Below, piece by piece: positions 15,870 through 25,184 of a stretch of 32,569 bases of DNA. This stretch comes from JAWXBG01 sp044375415 (lineage in GTDB: Bacteria; Bacteroidota; Bacteroidia; Flavobacteriales_D; Sanyastnellaceae). Position 1 is the stretch's first letter; the number at the start of each line of letters is the position of its first letter. The translations under genes were made by a program, and so were the position numbers. The notes under the pieces were generated by a model. It was not told the DNA's origin and ran no database searches. It worked only from the letters and a program-made list of their open reading frames with translations. The stretch is taken from NCBI GenBank assembly GCA_044375415.1, contig JBILMS010000038.1, positions 1-32,569 on the forward strand, read 5' to 3'.

Positions 15870-17861
15870 ATGAGAATCCAACTACTCTGTGCTATTATTT
15901 TTTGCTTGCTCTCAGCGGGTATTGAAGCACAGGAAGTAGACAGTTTAAGCCTACGATCTACGTCCGAATATGGACTCATGCCCAAGGTCGAACCTAACGG
16001 ATTGCGGACCTTACAGGTCTCCGGATACTACCGTTTTTTTGCTACCTATCAGCGACAACTAGACCCTTACTTGCTCAATCCGATAATAGGTGATACGGCA
16101 TTACCTCGAAATATTTTTATCGGTGATGATAGTCAGCTACCCAATTTGCTTTTAAATGTATCAGCAAAAACTTCCGATAAAACTTTTTGGAGTTTTGATT
16201 TAATGATGTTCCAATTTTTAAATGGTGTTATCGGGACAAGTTATACCGGCCAAGTAGTCGACTCTCTTCGCCCCGATATTCAGCGTCCGCTTTTAGGAAC
16301 ACGATTGGGAGCGAACTTAGGAATGCTCTTGGGTATCAATCTAAGTGGAAATTTCAAAACAGATGTTGGGAATATTAATGTGACCGTCGGTGGTATACAA
16401 TGGTATGCGATGTCCGATTTGACCATGGCGTCATTCAAAGGATACAATCGTTTTATGTTATTCGAGCGGAATCCTTGGGACCCCTTGGGAAGCAATACGC
16501 AAAACAGCAGTAAAGACTTTAATCCCTTGGCGAAAAATTTGCACACCAGATATAATCAATTTTTTGAAGAAGGTTCGATATCACAAGACACGCGTTGGGG
16601 AAATAGAGCTTTTCAAGGAATCGTGATTAAAGGCAGTAACATGCCGGGACGAACTTCCTTTGATCTGATGTTGGGTAAAACAGAATTAAATGGCGGTTTC
16701 GTGCTATCGCCAAACATGTCATATGGAGCAAAAATCAAAAAGGATTTTAGTGCAGGAAATTTTGTGAGTTTAAATACACTGAATTCTACTAGTTCGACAG
16801 ATAGCTTGTCTATAGATGCCTATGGATTCCATATGCTCACTGCTGAATTCGCATACAACATCTCCGGTTACGGTCTAAAAGGTGAAATAGGCGGTGGTAA
16901 TTATTTTAGTCCGAAAAACAGTGGCGATTGGGGTGAAGCATTACAACTAAAATTTTCGACACCCGGATTAAATAAAATTGTACAAGCCGAACTCCATTAT
17001 TATCGCATCAGTCCTAAAGTAGTAAACAACAATGCTGTTTTTTGGAATACAGCGACAACGGAATATAGAGTGAACGACATACCCGCCGGAAGTGTCGGCA
17101 GCACTGCTGTCTTGCAGCCCTTCAGTAGTTCGATGGTTCGCTTAGGACAAATGACAAATAATCGCGAAGGTTTGAACTTAAATGTTCAGGCCACACTCAA
17201 GAAATTCAGGTTCAGTGGTGGTCTGGGATTTGCATCAGAACTCGAACCCTCAGCTTCTGTAATTACGTTCGGACATCCCGTGAACGGTTTTACACGTTCC
17301 CGTTTTTGGCGATGGATCTTCCCAAGTGGTGTCGGTCCATATAGTCGCTACTCCGATATTTTTAGAGATACATACGAAACAGTTCAGTTATCTGATGACA
17401 GTTCCGGAACGGTAATTTTTGCGAAACATTTTAACATGATGGAAGCGCAGATGAAGTATCGCACCAAACTTTTTGGAAAAGACTTCTTTATTTTCTCGTT
17501 GCTTCAGGCCAATAGTACTTCTAGAAAATGGTCGCCGATAACGGTTACCAACGAAAAAGCCTACATCCGTCAATACATCGCAGAATTTGAAATGTACTAT
17601 GCTTTCCGCCCGGGTTGGTTGGTGAATGCTTATTACGGATACGAACGTACTCTTGGAAATTACCAAACCGATATAGATGAAATTACAGGTCGTCCGCGCA
17701 ATCAAACCGGACAAGGGGTTGGGTTTGGTTTAGATATCGATATGGGAAAAAATGTACGTTTCTATGCTCGACATAGATGGTATTATTTTGAAGATAAAAG
17801 TTTCGGATTAGATCACTTTCGCGGACGCGAACTCACTTTAGAAATGAAGGCATTTTTCTGA
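15870..17861 (+). CDS. Outer-membrane beta-barrel protein 1 of the glycan locus
   Basis: A 663-residue exported protein with a signal peptide (1-20, SAGIEAQ). The mature sequence is dominated by alternating amphipathic strands rich in Tyr, Phe, Gly and Asn (VSGYYRFFATYQ, FWSFDLMMFQFL, MYYAFRPGWLVNAYYGYERTL) and ends LTLEMKAFF, with the terminal aromatic residue typical of outer-membrane barrels. I see no TonB box, plug domain or SusC signature, and it is shorter than SusC proteins (about 1000 residues). It is probably a porin-like barrel for oligosaccharides, which is an inference from the locus. The stop codon overlaps the next start by one base (TGATG), so the two barrel genes are translationally coupled. 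Confidence 0.7.
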   Translation: MRIQLLCAIIFCLLSAGIEAQEVDSLSLRSTSEYGLMPKVEPNGLRTLQVSGYYRFFATYQRQLDPYLLNPIIGDTALPRNIFIGDDSQLPNLLLNVSAKTSDKTFWSFDLMMFQFLNGVIGTSYTGQVVDSLRPDIQRPLLGTRLGANLGMLLGINLSGNFKTDVGNINVTVGGIQWYAMSDLTMASFKGYNRFMLFERNPWDPLGSNTQNSSKDFNPLAKNLHTRYNQFFEEGSISQDTRWGNRAFQGIVIKGSNMPGRTSFDLMLGKTELNGGFVLSPNMSYGAKIKKDFSAGNFVSLNTLNSTSSTDSLSIDAYGFHMLTAEFAYNISGYGLKGEIGGGNYFSPKNSGDWGEALQLKFSTPGLNKIVQAELHYYRISPKVVNNNAVFWNTATTEYRVNDIPAGSVGSTAVLQPFSSSMVRLGQMTNNREGLNLNVQATLKKFRFSGGLGFASELEPSASVITFGHPVNGFTRSRFWRWIFPSGVGPYSRYSDIFRDTYETVQLSDDSSGTVIFAKHFNMMEAQMKYRTKLFGKDFFIFSLLQANSTSRKWSPITVTNEKAYIRQYIAEFEMYYAFRPGWLVNAYYGYERTLGNYQTDIDEITGRPRNQTGQGVGFGLDIDMGKNVRFYARHRWYYFEDKSFGLDHFRGRELTLEMKAFF

Positions 17862-19588
17862 TGAAAAAAAATATACACCTCCTACTCCTTTTCGTTGCCA
17901 TAATCGGTTTCGGTATTTCCGGCTCTGCTCAGGAACAAAAGAAAATCACCTTTATTGGTGCTGCGCGAGCTCTTTATTATGGCGATGATCTCCAGCAGGA
18001 AACTGAACCTGCAGACACTATAACTGTTCCTAAGTTAAACAGTGGTCACGTCATGGTCGATTTGGGTATGAACATCCGTCCAAACAGAAATACCGAAATA
18101 CTCGGTATGGTTCGGGTGCGAAACGACTACGGTGGTTTTTGGGGTTCGGGCGTTACGTTTGATATTCGACAACTTTATGTGAAAGGTGTCATTGGCGGTA
18201 TTGTCCGCTATCAACTCGGAGATATTAATTACAAGATGAGTCCTTATACTCTTTGGAATCAAGAACAAGAAGTTATTTCCGATTTACCATTCATATTTCA
18301 GCAACAAACAGATTTAATCAACTACGACCACTTCTATTCGGAAGATAATTCGTGGAGACAACAAGGTGCTGCGGCTGAATTCGCGCTTGTCTTTAAAAAT
18401 TACGTGGATGAACTTCAATTTCACGCAGTCACTACTCGTGTTAAAGCTTCGGATTTCGGACAGAACAGCGACCGATTATTTTCAGGATTAAACGTACTAT
18501 TGGTTCAAAGCAAATTTGTAGAAGCCGGAATCAATTTTACAGACATGTACGATGTTTGGGGTACTTCTCGCAATACATCGACCTTTCATAATCCCGTTGT
18601 AACCGGAACACTGAAGGTAGAAGTTCCTCTGAAAGAATGGATTTTAAGTGTCGACGCCGAAACAGGAAAGTCTAAAACGCGCTACAAAAACAACGCAGAA
18701 GCTCCGATATTCGAAGGTAGCTTCATTGATATAAAGCCAAAGATCCGACATGAATCAAGTGGGTTTAGTTTAGCTCTTAAGACATCGCGCATAGGTGAAG
18801 ATTTCAGAAGTCCGGGGGCTCAAACAAAGCGTATAAATTACAATGCTTTGCCCGTTGCTTATCAGCGTATAACTAATGAGCAGGATCTTCGTCCGTTGAC
18901 CATGATGGATCTCATGCGAGAGTCTTCCTTTTATAACATGCAACTGCAGCCTTATCTGATGGACTTCTCACCTGCATACGACAATATCACTCCTTATGGT
19001 GCAGCAACACCCAACCGTCAAGGTTATGAGCTTGTATTAAATTATGAGTCTGCGAAATTCCCGTTGAAAGGAAGTATAAGCACGTTAGCACAACAAGAAG
19101 TTCGAGGAGAAGGAACTGTTAAACCACGCGAATTCTCTCGTACAAAATTGACTCTTGAATCGGATATTCAGAAGTTCTTCGCCGATTGGAAAAAAATGAT
19201 TCATGTGAGTATTTCTTATCGCGATGATCAAACAACTCGTGAGGGAGAAGAATTAGTCAAAGGAGTAGAATTAAATACTACCGCTATGTCTGCAGGATTG
19301 GAAATCGAATTTATGGAATCGTGTGACTTACTCTTGGGTTATCAAATGATCAATTACGAGGGATTCGATTACACCGCCGTTCGCAATACCTATTCCGAAA
19401 TATTTAATTTTAGTGAATACACCGTGAACGGTACTCAAAAAATGAGCGCGTTTGGTCTTCGATATCGGTTTAGCGAAAAGTCCTATTTAAGCGCCCAATA
19501 CAACACTTTCACTTCAGAGAACGAAATTCTCACACTACCGAACTACACGGTAAATCAATTTATGCTCATGTTTCAAATGAAATTTTAA
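17861..19588 (+). CDS. Outer-membrane beta-barrel protein 2 of the glycan locus
   Basis: A 575-residue exported protein with a signal peptide (1-23, GISGSAQ). It shows repeating amphipathic strands such as TEILGMVRVRNDYGGF, GGIVRYQLGDINYKM, MIHVSISYRDDQ and SAFGLRYRFSEKSYLSAQYNTF. It ends MLMFQMKF, the aromatic C-terminus of outer-membrane barrels. No plug or TonB box is visible. It differs from the preceding barrel in sequence, so the pair is not a simple recent duplication. The start overlaps the preceding stop and the next gene begins 2 bases after its stop, so the three are one translational unit. It may form a transport unit with barrel 1 and the following lipoproteins; the role is not shown by sequence alone. 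Confidence 0.7.
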   Translation: MKKNIHLLLLFVAIIGFGISGSAQEQKKITFIGAARALYYGDDLQQETEPADTITVPKLNSGHVMVDLGMNIRPNRNTEILGMVRVRNDYGGFWGSGVTFDIRQLYVKGVIGGIVRYQLGDINYKMSPYTLWNQEQEVISDLPFIFQQQTDLINYDHFYSEDNSWRQQGAAAEFALVFKNYVDELQFHAVTTRVKASDFGQNSDRLFSGLNVLLVQSKFVEAGINFTDMYDVWGTSRNTSTFHNPVVTGTLKVEVPLKEWILSVDAETGKSKTRYKNNAEAPIFEGSFIDIKPKIRHESSGFSLALKTSRIGEDFRSPGAQTKRINYNALPVAYQRITNEQDLRPLTMMDLMRESSFYNMQLQPYLMDFSPAYDNITPYGAATPNRQGYELVLNYESAKFPLKGSISTLAQQEVRGEGTVKPREFSRTKLTLESDIQKFFADWKKMIHVSISYRDDQTTREGEELVKGVELNTTAMSAGLEIEFMESCDLLLGYQMINYEGFDYTAVRNTYSEIFNFSEYTVNGTQKMSAFGLRYRFSEKSYLSAQYNTFTSENEILTLPNYTVNQFMLMFQMKF

Positions 19589-19590
19589 TC

Positions 19591-20589
19591 ATGAAAAACG
19601 CCATTCTAATTTTATTCTCAATCGCACTATTTTTTGTTGGTTGTAAAACCGATGAAGATTTTAGTGGACCATCTTTGAATGATCTATACGGACAATTCAG
19701 CATCATCGAAGGTCTAGAAATTTCGGATGAAAGTGTTGATTTCGCTGCAGGTGAAAGCACATTTTTCTCTGCAACTTTCTCCAAAAATGTTGAATGGAAA
19801 TTGAAGATAACCGGCCTTCAATCAGGTGCCACTAAAGAAATAACCGGTTTCTCTTATTTGTTGGATAACACCAATTCTACATGGACAGGTGGTGCCAGTG
19901 TGCTCCCACTTTTTAAAGCCGAAGAATGTGCCGTAGAACTTTCTTTTGTAAGTGAAGCCGACACACTTCGCGATACACTTGAAGTTGTATCTCCAAAAAT
20001 TTATGAAGGTTTTATTCTAAGTGATTTTGAAAACGGTTTGAATGCAGGATGGAACAGTTTTGTGCAAACCGGTGCAAACATGAGTTTCGTTATAGAAGAA
20101 TCTCCCACCTCCGCGGAAGGAGTGCATTATTTCAATATAGGTGGAGTTGTGAATTGGGACTGGCTCATCGGGCTGATCAATATGCCGGGGTCTGCATACG
20201 GAAATACGCACTATCCTCTTTCTGAAAATCCGGCAAATGAATTTTTTAATGTGATGTTGTATAAACCGGAAGAACTAAGTAATGGTCTTATGTTGTTTCA
20301 ATTTCGCGAAGATGATAATTTAGATGGCGTCTATACCGACAACGTAGAAGATATGTTTTCGATGGAAATTGCTATGACAGAAAATGGGTGGAACCTTTAC
20401 TCAAGTAAATACAGCGACCTACCTACGTTAATAAATGGTCAACCTGCAAATCCATTAGGAAATGGCATTTATGAACCTCATAAATTGCTTCAAGTGTCTG
20501 TACTATTTCTAGCTAATCCAACTAGTGGATATGCCAATGCGTACCTCGACTATATCACCTTTACTCAGGGCACACCTCTGGAACCCTAA
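19591..20589 (+). CDS. Probable surface glycan-binding lipoprotein
   Basis: A 332-residue lipoprotein: hydrophobic leader with lipobox FVGC at C18, followed by KTDED. Acidic residues just after the cysteine resemble the Bacteroidota lipoprotein export signal, so display on the outer face is likely. Residues about 25-140 look like one or two Ig-type beta domains (ESTFFSATFSKNVEWKLKI). Residues about 142-328 look like a jelly-roll carbohydrate-binding domain (ILSDFENGLNAGW, VNWDWLIGLINMPG, ending YANAYLDYITF). The position right after the barrels is where SusD or surface glycan-binding proteins sit in classical loci, but SusD-type helices are absent. Binding of the locus's polysaccharide is inferred. 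Confidence 0.72.
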   Translation: MKNAILILFSIALFFVGCKTDEDFSGPSLNDLYGQFSIIEGLEISDESVDFAAGESTFFSATFSKNVEWKLKITGLQSGATKEITGFSYLLDNTNSTWTGGASVLPLFKAEECAVELSFVSEADTLRDTLEVVSPKIYEGFILSDFENGLNAGWNSFVQTGANMSFVIEESPTSAEGVHYFNIGGVVNWDWLIGLINMPGSAYGNTHYPLSENPANEFFNVMLYKPEELSNGLMLFQFREDDNLDGVYTDNVEDMFSMEIAMTENGWNLYSSKYSDLPTLINGQPANPLGNGIYEPHKLLQVSVLFLANPTSGYANAYLDYITFTQGTPLEP

Positions 20590-20601
20590 ATCTCTGAATA
20601 G

Positions 20602-21819
20602 ATGATTAAATACGTTTGTTGTTATATCCTCGCACTTCTTATTCTGAGTTGCCAGACGTTCAAACCTGTCGGCCTGTATGAAATAGATGCCCCTACCAGC
20701 ACTGTTAAAGGGATTAACAACTTCTATTCTCTCAATATCTTTAAAGATCAGATCACCAACGATCTCTGGTTTTCACCCGAAGTAGTGTGCCTTCAAGTTA
20801 GTGCAGAAAATATGGAAAAGCACACAGGTGATGGTGCTATAAGTATTGAATGGAATAAACAGGCGGGAAATTGCACGTGGATTGGAATGGGAATCGGTTG
20901 GGATAACTGGACAGGAAAAGATATGAGCTCTGTTCTGCATACTTCTGCATTATCCTTTTGGGCCAAAATGAAAAAAGGACAGTCAAGTGGTTTACCATGG
21001 GCTGTAGGATTCGAAGACTTTTCTGGTAATCAAGCTTGGACCGGTGTTACAACCGGCTGTGTTGTTGGAGGTATTGTGAAAGATTCGTGGACCCAAATAA
21101 TTATCCCACTCGAAAATTTTCCATTTGAAAACAGAGATGTAGATATGTCCGCCATCAAACAAGTGATCTTTCAATTTGAATCAAGCGGTAAAGTATGGGT
21201 GGATGAAATCTCGATTGTCCCCTACACTCCAAAAGCGAAAATGCAAACCACATTAAGACCACTAGCTGCTCCGGCAATTGATGGAACGATCTCACCCACT
21301 GAATGGTTTTCAGAATATGCAAGTGTTGGAAATGCTCGCATCCATATAAATTATGACAACACGTATCTCTATCTCGCAGGGGTAGTGCAAGATGCAAACC
21401 CTCTTGTTAATCCTCATGACAATCAGGATATCTGGAATGGCGATGCGCTGGAAATTGCCTTTTCTACACTTGCCTCGACTGATCCAAAAAGAAAAATATT
21501 TTATGCTACCGATCACCACCTCGGAATTAGCATGAGCGATAAAGCTTTTTGTTACGACTGGACCCAGAGTAAAAAGATTTCCGGATCAGTAATAAAAACA
21601 CAAAAGAAGTCTGATCTCTATACATTCGAGGCATCTATACCTTGGTCGGAACTAGGGGCTAACCCATGGCAATCCGGACAAATCTACGGATTGGAATTAG
21701 CCATGGATATGAGCGACGAATCAGGCATTCGTAAAGAACAAATCCGGTGGAATTCCTCATCTGTCGAAGGATTCAATTTTAATCCATCTCTCTGGGGAAG
21801 TATGCGCATCGAACCTTAA
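20602..21819 (+). CDS. Lipoprotein with jelly-roll (CBM11/CIA30-like) and CBM9-like domains
   Basis: A 405-residue lipoprotein (lipobox ILSC, C17). Residues about 30-210 form a beta-sandwich resembling CBM11/CIA30 domains (GAISIEWNKQAG, WIGMGIGWDNW, ALSFWAKMKKG, ending KVWVDEISIVPY). Residues about 222-405 match the CBM9/DOMON-like fold: PAIDGTISPTEW, YDNTYLYLAGVVQDANP, IWNGDALEIAFS, EASIPWSELG, and a final NPSLWGSMRIEP. CBM9 domains often bind sugar-chain reducing ends, and related domains occur on bacterial surface proteins. It is 12 bases after the previous lipoprotein and 9 before GH3. It is likely a second glycan-binding component on the outer membrane. The side of the membrane is uncertain because the residues after the cysteine (QTFKP) are not acidic. 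Confidence 0.77.
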   Translation: MIKYVCCYILALLILSCQTFKPVGLYEIDAPTSTVKGINNFYSLNIFKDQITNDLWFSPEVVCLQVSAENMEKHTGDGAISIEWNKQAGNCTWIGMGIGWDNWTGKDMSSVLHTSALSFWAKMKKGQSSGLPWAVGFEDFSGNQAWTGVTTGCVVGGIVKDSWTQIIIPLENFPFENRDVDMSAIKQVIFQFESSGKVWVDEISIVPYTPKAKMQTTLRPLAAPAIDGTISPTEWFSEYASVGNARIHINYDNTYLYLAGVVQDANPLVNPHDNQDIWNGDALEIAFSTLASTDPKRKIFYATDHHLGISMSDKAFCYDWTQSKKISGSVIKTQKKSDLYTFEASIPWSELGANPWQSGQIYGLELAMDMSDESGIRKEQIRWNSSSVEGFNFNPSLWGSMRIEP

Positions 21820-21828
21820 CCAAAAAAT

Positions 21829-24099
21829 ATGCTCCTTCGCGGTCTCTTTTTATTTTCATTTGTTGCAAGTATCGTTTCTTGCTCGAAAAGTGATATTAAA
21901 AAACAATCATCCACAGACTCGGATATTTCAAAGCTCATCTCTGAAATGACGTTAGAGGAAAAGGTTGGTCAAATGACACAACTAAACCTAGATGTCGTTT
22001 GTGTAGGTGAAGTTTATAAACTCGGAGAACCACATCGCTTAGATAGTGCCAAGCTCAGAAAAGCTCTTGTTCAATATCATGTGGGATCCATACTCAATTG
22101 CGGGGGACATGCATATTCAAGGGAGCAATGGCTTTCATTGATGAATGGTATTCAGGATGTCGCAACAAATGAAACACGACTAAAAATACCGATCTTATAT
22201 GGAATTGATGCCATTCACGGAGCAAACTACATCCTAGGGTCTACCATGTTTCCACAACAATTGGCCCAAGCAGCCACATTTAATCCCGAGTTAAGTCGTA
22301 GAGCCGGAGAAATAACTGCCTACGAAACGCGATCTGTCGGCATACCCTGGAATTTTTCTCCTGTACTTGATGTAGCTAGAAACCCACTTTGGTCAAGATT
22401 TTTTGAAACGTATGGCGAAGATGCACTCGTTTGTTCAAGGTTCGGAGAAGCTACCATTCGTGGATACCAAGGCGATTCAATCAATGGCATTTTGGGTCCG
22501 GAAAAGGTTGCTGCGTGTATGAAACACTTTTTGGGATACAGTGGAATGCGCACAGGGAAAGATAGAACCCCGGCATACATTTCCGATATGCAATTGAGAG
22601 AAATTTATCTGCCATCGTTTAAAAAAGCGATTGAAACGGGAGCTCTTACTGTGATGATCAATAGCGGTGAGATCAATGGCCTCGCTGTTCACTCCAACAA
22701 AAAAATACTAACCGATTTGCTTCGCACTGAACTCAAATTTGAAGGATTGGCAGTAACCGACTGGGAAGACATTATTAAACTTCACAAAAATCATTTGGTA
22801 GCTTCGAGTCTGAAGGAAGCCGTTTATCAATCCATCGAAGCGGGAATCGATATGTGCATGGTTCCAAACGACTATGACTTTACAGAACTGCTTATCGAAT
22901 TAGTAAAGGAAGGAAGAATCAGTATGGAGAGAATTGATATCTCCGTAGAGAGAATTTTACGAACGAAAAAGAAACTTGGAATATTGCAGAAAATCGATGT
23001 TCCGAGTCTTTCTGATTTTGCGAAATTTGGATCGGATGAATTTTCAGCAGCCGCCAAAGAAACTGCCCTCCAATCGATCACACTTTTAGAAAACAGGGAT
23101 CAAATTTTACCCCTCAACGGTAACCAAAAAATATTGGTAACGGGTCCTTCCGCTCACGATATGGCTATTCTTAACGGAGCATGGTCGCGGACTTGGCAAG
23201 GAGGTGATCCATTGTCTAATGACACAAGTAAAAACACCATTTACGAATCACTTCTTACTCTTTCACCCGGAAATGTGGTCTACACGCAGGGTTGTGGTCT
23301 CGATAGTTTGAAAAACACTTCCGATGCACTCAAGTTAGCATCTCGTTGTGATGTTATTGTTGCTTGTCTTGGAGAATTTCCGAGCACCGAAAAACCGGGA
23401 GATATCGACGAACTCGATCTACCTCGTGCGCAAATCGAATTTGTGAAAGCACTAATAAAAACAGGAAAGCCTGTTGTTCTTGTGATGGTTGAAAACAGAC
23501 CTCGTATTGTGCGAGAAATTGCCGACGATTGTGCTGCAGTTTTACTTGCATATCAACCCGGCGATATGGGAGGAGAAGCCCTTGCAGATATTCTTATGGG
23601 TGTTGAAAACCCGAGTGGGAAATTGCCCTTCACTTATCCTCGTCACAATCACAGTTTGATGTGGTACGATCATAAATACACCGAAACTCTTGACCAAAAA
23701 TTCCAAAACAATGCCTTCAATCCCCAATGGGAATTTGGACATGGTCTTTCTTATTCTGCCATTGAATATTCATCCATAAACATTTCATCTCCTGAAATGA
23801 AAAAAGGAGAAAAAATATCGGTGAGTGTTTCAGTAACCAATCAAAGCCATCGCAAGGCAATGGAATCTGTTCTCCTCTATACACGCGATCATTATGCTTC
23901 TGTGACCCCCTCTGTAAAGAAACTTCGCGACTTTCAAAAAATTGAATTAGAAGCCGGTGAAAGCAAAACGCTTACTTTCGAAATAGATGAAAATGATCTG
24001 AGTTTTATGTCGGATAATCTTTCGTTTATTACTGAGGCCGGTGAATTTGATATTCTGGTAGGACAAGAAAAATGTACGTTAAATTATTCGGACAAATGA
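21829..24099 (+). CDS. GH3 beta-glucosidase lipoprotein
   Basis: A 756-residue lipoprotein (lipobox IVSC, C18) with full GH3 architecture. The N-terminal barrel (about 35-385) has YGIDAIHGANY, FPQQLAQAATF, RFFETYGED, CMKHFLGYS and the nucleophile in GLAVTDWED (D311). The alpha/beta sandwich (about 410-600) has VACLGEFPSTEKPGD with probable acid/base E521, as in plant and bacterial exo-beta-glucanases. The C-terminal fibronectin-like domain (about 655-750) is present. It should release glucose from the non-reducing ends of beta-glucan oligosaccharides, in the periplasm or on the outer membrane. The stop codon overlaps the start of the next gene (ATGA). Exact linkage preference cannot be read, though E521 in the PSTE context favours exo-beta-glucosidase. 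Confidence 0.93.
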   Translation: MLLRGLFLFSFVASIVSCSKSDIKKQSSTDSDISKLISEMTLEEKVGQMTQLNLDVVCVGEVYKLGEPHRLDSAKLRKALVQYHVGSILNCGGHAYSREQWLSLMNGIQDVATNETRLKIPILYGIDAIHGANYILGSTMFPQQLAQAATFNPELSRRAGEITAYETRSVGIPWNFSPVLDVARNPLWSRFFETYGEDALVCSRFGEATIRGYQGDSINGILGPEKVAACMKHFLGYSGMRTGKDRTPAYISDMQLREIYLPSFKKAIETGALTVMINSGEINGLAVHSNKKILTDLLRTELKFEGLAVTDWEDIIKLHKNHLVASSLKEAVYQSIEAGIDMCMVPNDYDFTELLIELVKEGRISMERIDISVERILRTKKKLGILQKIDVPSLSDFAKFGSDEFSAAAKETALQSITLLENRDQILPLNGNQKILVTGPSAHDMAILNGAWSRTWQGGDPLSNDTSKNTIYESLLTLSPGNVVYTQGCGLDSLKNTSDALKLASRCDVIVACLGEFPSTEKPGDIDELDLPRAQIEFVKALIKTGKPVVLVMVENRPRIVREIADDCAAVLLAYQPGDMGGEALADILMGVENPSGKLPFTYPRHNHSLMWYDHKYTETLDQKFQNNAFNPQWEFGHGLSYSAIEYSSINISSPEMKKGEKISVSVSVTNQSHRKAMESVLLYTRDHYASVTPSVKKLRDFQKIELEAGESKTLTFEIDENDLSFMSDNLSFITEAGEFDILVGQEKCTLNYSDK

Positions 24100-24926
24100 A
24101 AAGCAAACTGACGCTCTATATCTCTTTTGCATTGGTAACACTTTTGAATGGTTGCAAGCAATCGGACCCCGAAGAAATGCTTGGCCGAAACGGTGCAACT
24201 GTTTTCTTTTCCGGACGTTGGTGGGATGTAAAATCCGGTTACAATGGTCCCGGACCGAATTCCTTTTCGGATGCATACAAAGATGTGTGGGTAGATGAAA
24301 ATGGATATCTCCATTTAAACATAGCAAAGCACGATGATGGCAACTGGTATTCTACAGAAGTTATAACCCAGGATACTGTCGGCTACGGAACCTACGTTTT
24401 CACTATTCAAGGTGATCCGCTCTCTTTTGCGCACAATGTTGTTCTTGGACTTTTCACTTGGGACAACAATACATTCTTCGAGCAAGCCAATAGCGAAGTT
24501 GACATTGAGTTTTCGAAGTGGGGAGATGTAACGGAGACAAATCCGCTTACTACATCTGTTCAACCTGTATTTTTCGGAACCTTTTATCCCGAAAGAACGC
24601 ATCACATAGAAGTGGATAGCACGCTCATTCAAGGAGTCTCAACACATACGTTTACTTGGACAGATACTCTCATCACTTGGAAGAGTTATGCCGGAGATCA
24701 AATTGAAGGTCAAGAACCATTTGGCACTTGGCAATTTGGATTGGATAATCCGCCGCGTGTTAAATATGAAAATGGAAATGCATCTCAACCTATTGTTATT
24801 CCCGCTCCCGGTAATACAACTAATGCACGAATGAATTTCTGGACATTAACCTATTTGGCTAATGGTCCAAGTAACGGATTAGAACATGAAATTGTCGTGC
24901 GGAAATTTGATTACTTTCCGTTGTAA
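24096..24926 (+). CDS. GH16-family lipoprotein, probable endo-beta-glucanase
   Basis: A 276-residue lipoprotein. I chose the ATG at 24096 because it overlaps the GH3 stop (ATGA) and gives a proper lipoprotein signal (lipobox LNGC, C20, followed by KQSDPEE). The frame is open back to 24072. The fold is a GH16 jelly roll in normal order: FSGRWWDVKSG, NGYLHLNIA, YGTYVFTIQG, then SEVDIEF with nucleophile E134, D136 and acid/base E138, and ARMNFWTLTY near the end. The domain is compact and divergent, with no added CBM, unlike the other GH16 in the locus. It likely cuts the same beta-glucan at the cell surface; precise linkage unknown. It is the last gene of the plus-strand operon. Confidence 0.8.
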   Translation: MKSKLTLYISFALVTLLNGCKQSDPEEMLGRNGATVFFSGRWWDVKSGYNGPGPNSFSDAYKDVWVDENGYLHLNIAKHDDGNWYSTEVITQDTVGYGTYVFTIQGDPLSFAHNVVLGLFTWDNNTFFEQANSEVDIEFSKWGDVTETNPLTTSVQPVFFGTFYPERTHHIEVDSTLIQGVSTHTFTWTDTLITWKSYAGDQIEGQEPFGTWQFGLDNPPRVKYENGNASQPIVIPAPGNTTNARMNFWTLTYLANGPSNGLEHEIVVRKFDYFPL

Positions 24927-24931
24927 TTCGT

Positions 24932-24994
24932 TATAGGAATTTAATTGATGTATCAACTATATTCTTAGCCTAGTTCGCATTACGAATTCCTATA
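24932..24994. terminator. Long-loop inverted repeat after the operon, possible terminator
   Basis: TATAGGAATT (24932-24941) and AATTCCTATA (24985-24994) are perfect 10-base arms separated by 43 bases. The loop holds a smaller hairpin, TTGAT-GT-ATCAA. A T-rich stretch (TTTCTTTCTT) follows on the plus strand. The arms are AT-rich and the loop is long, so this is weaker than the other terminators. Confidence 0.3.
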
Positions 24995-25184
24995 TTTCTT
25001 TCTTCCAATAATTCTAGGTAATGGTCTGACCAATGTCGTAATATTAAATTAATTTTGAAATATTAGGATATTTATATAAACCTTCTATATTTGGCCGTTC
25101 TTAATCAGGTATAGCACCCGTCAGATACCTCCCCTGAGTCAGAACCCTACAAATATTCTTTCTCTTAACCAAAAAAAAACCTAC
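24995..25184 (+). promoter_or_regulatory. Leader and -7 box (25086-25093) upstream of the giant repeat protein gene
   Basis: TATATTTG at 25086-25093 is an exact TAnnTTTG match. The nearest upstream TTTTG (25053-25057) is too far for a normal -33 spacing. The predicted leader is about 85 bases and contains a weak inverted repeat, AGGTAT/ATACCT (25107-25130). A run of nine A residues (25171-25179) lies just before the ATG. Otherwise I see nothing in this stretch. Confidence 0.45.

Noticed and set aside
25107..25130. AGGTAT/ATACCT inverted repeat in the leader of the giant gene as a riboswitch
   Set aside because: Six pairs with a 12-base loop and no recognisable riboswitch core; easily explained by chance.
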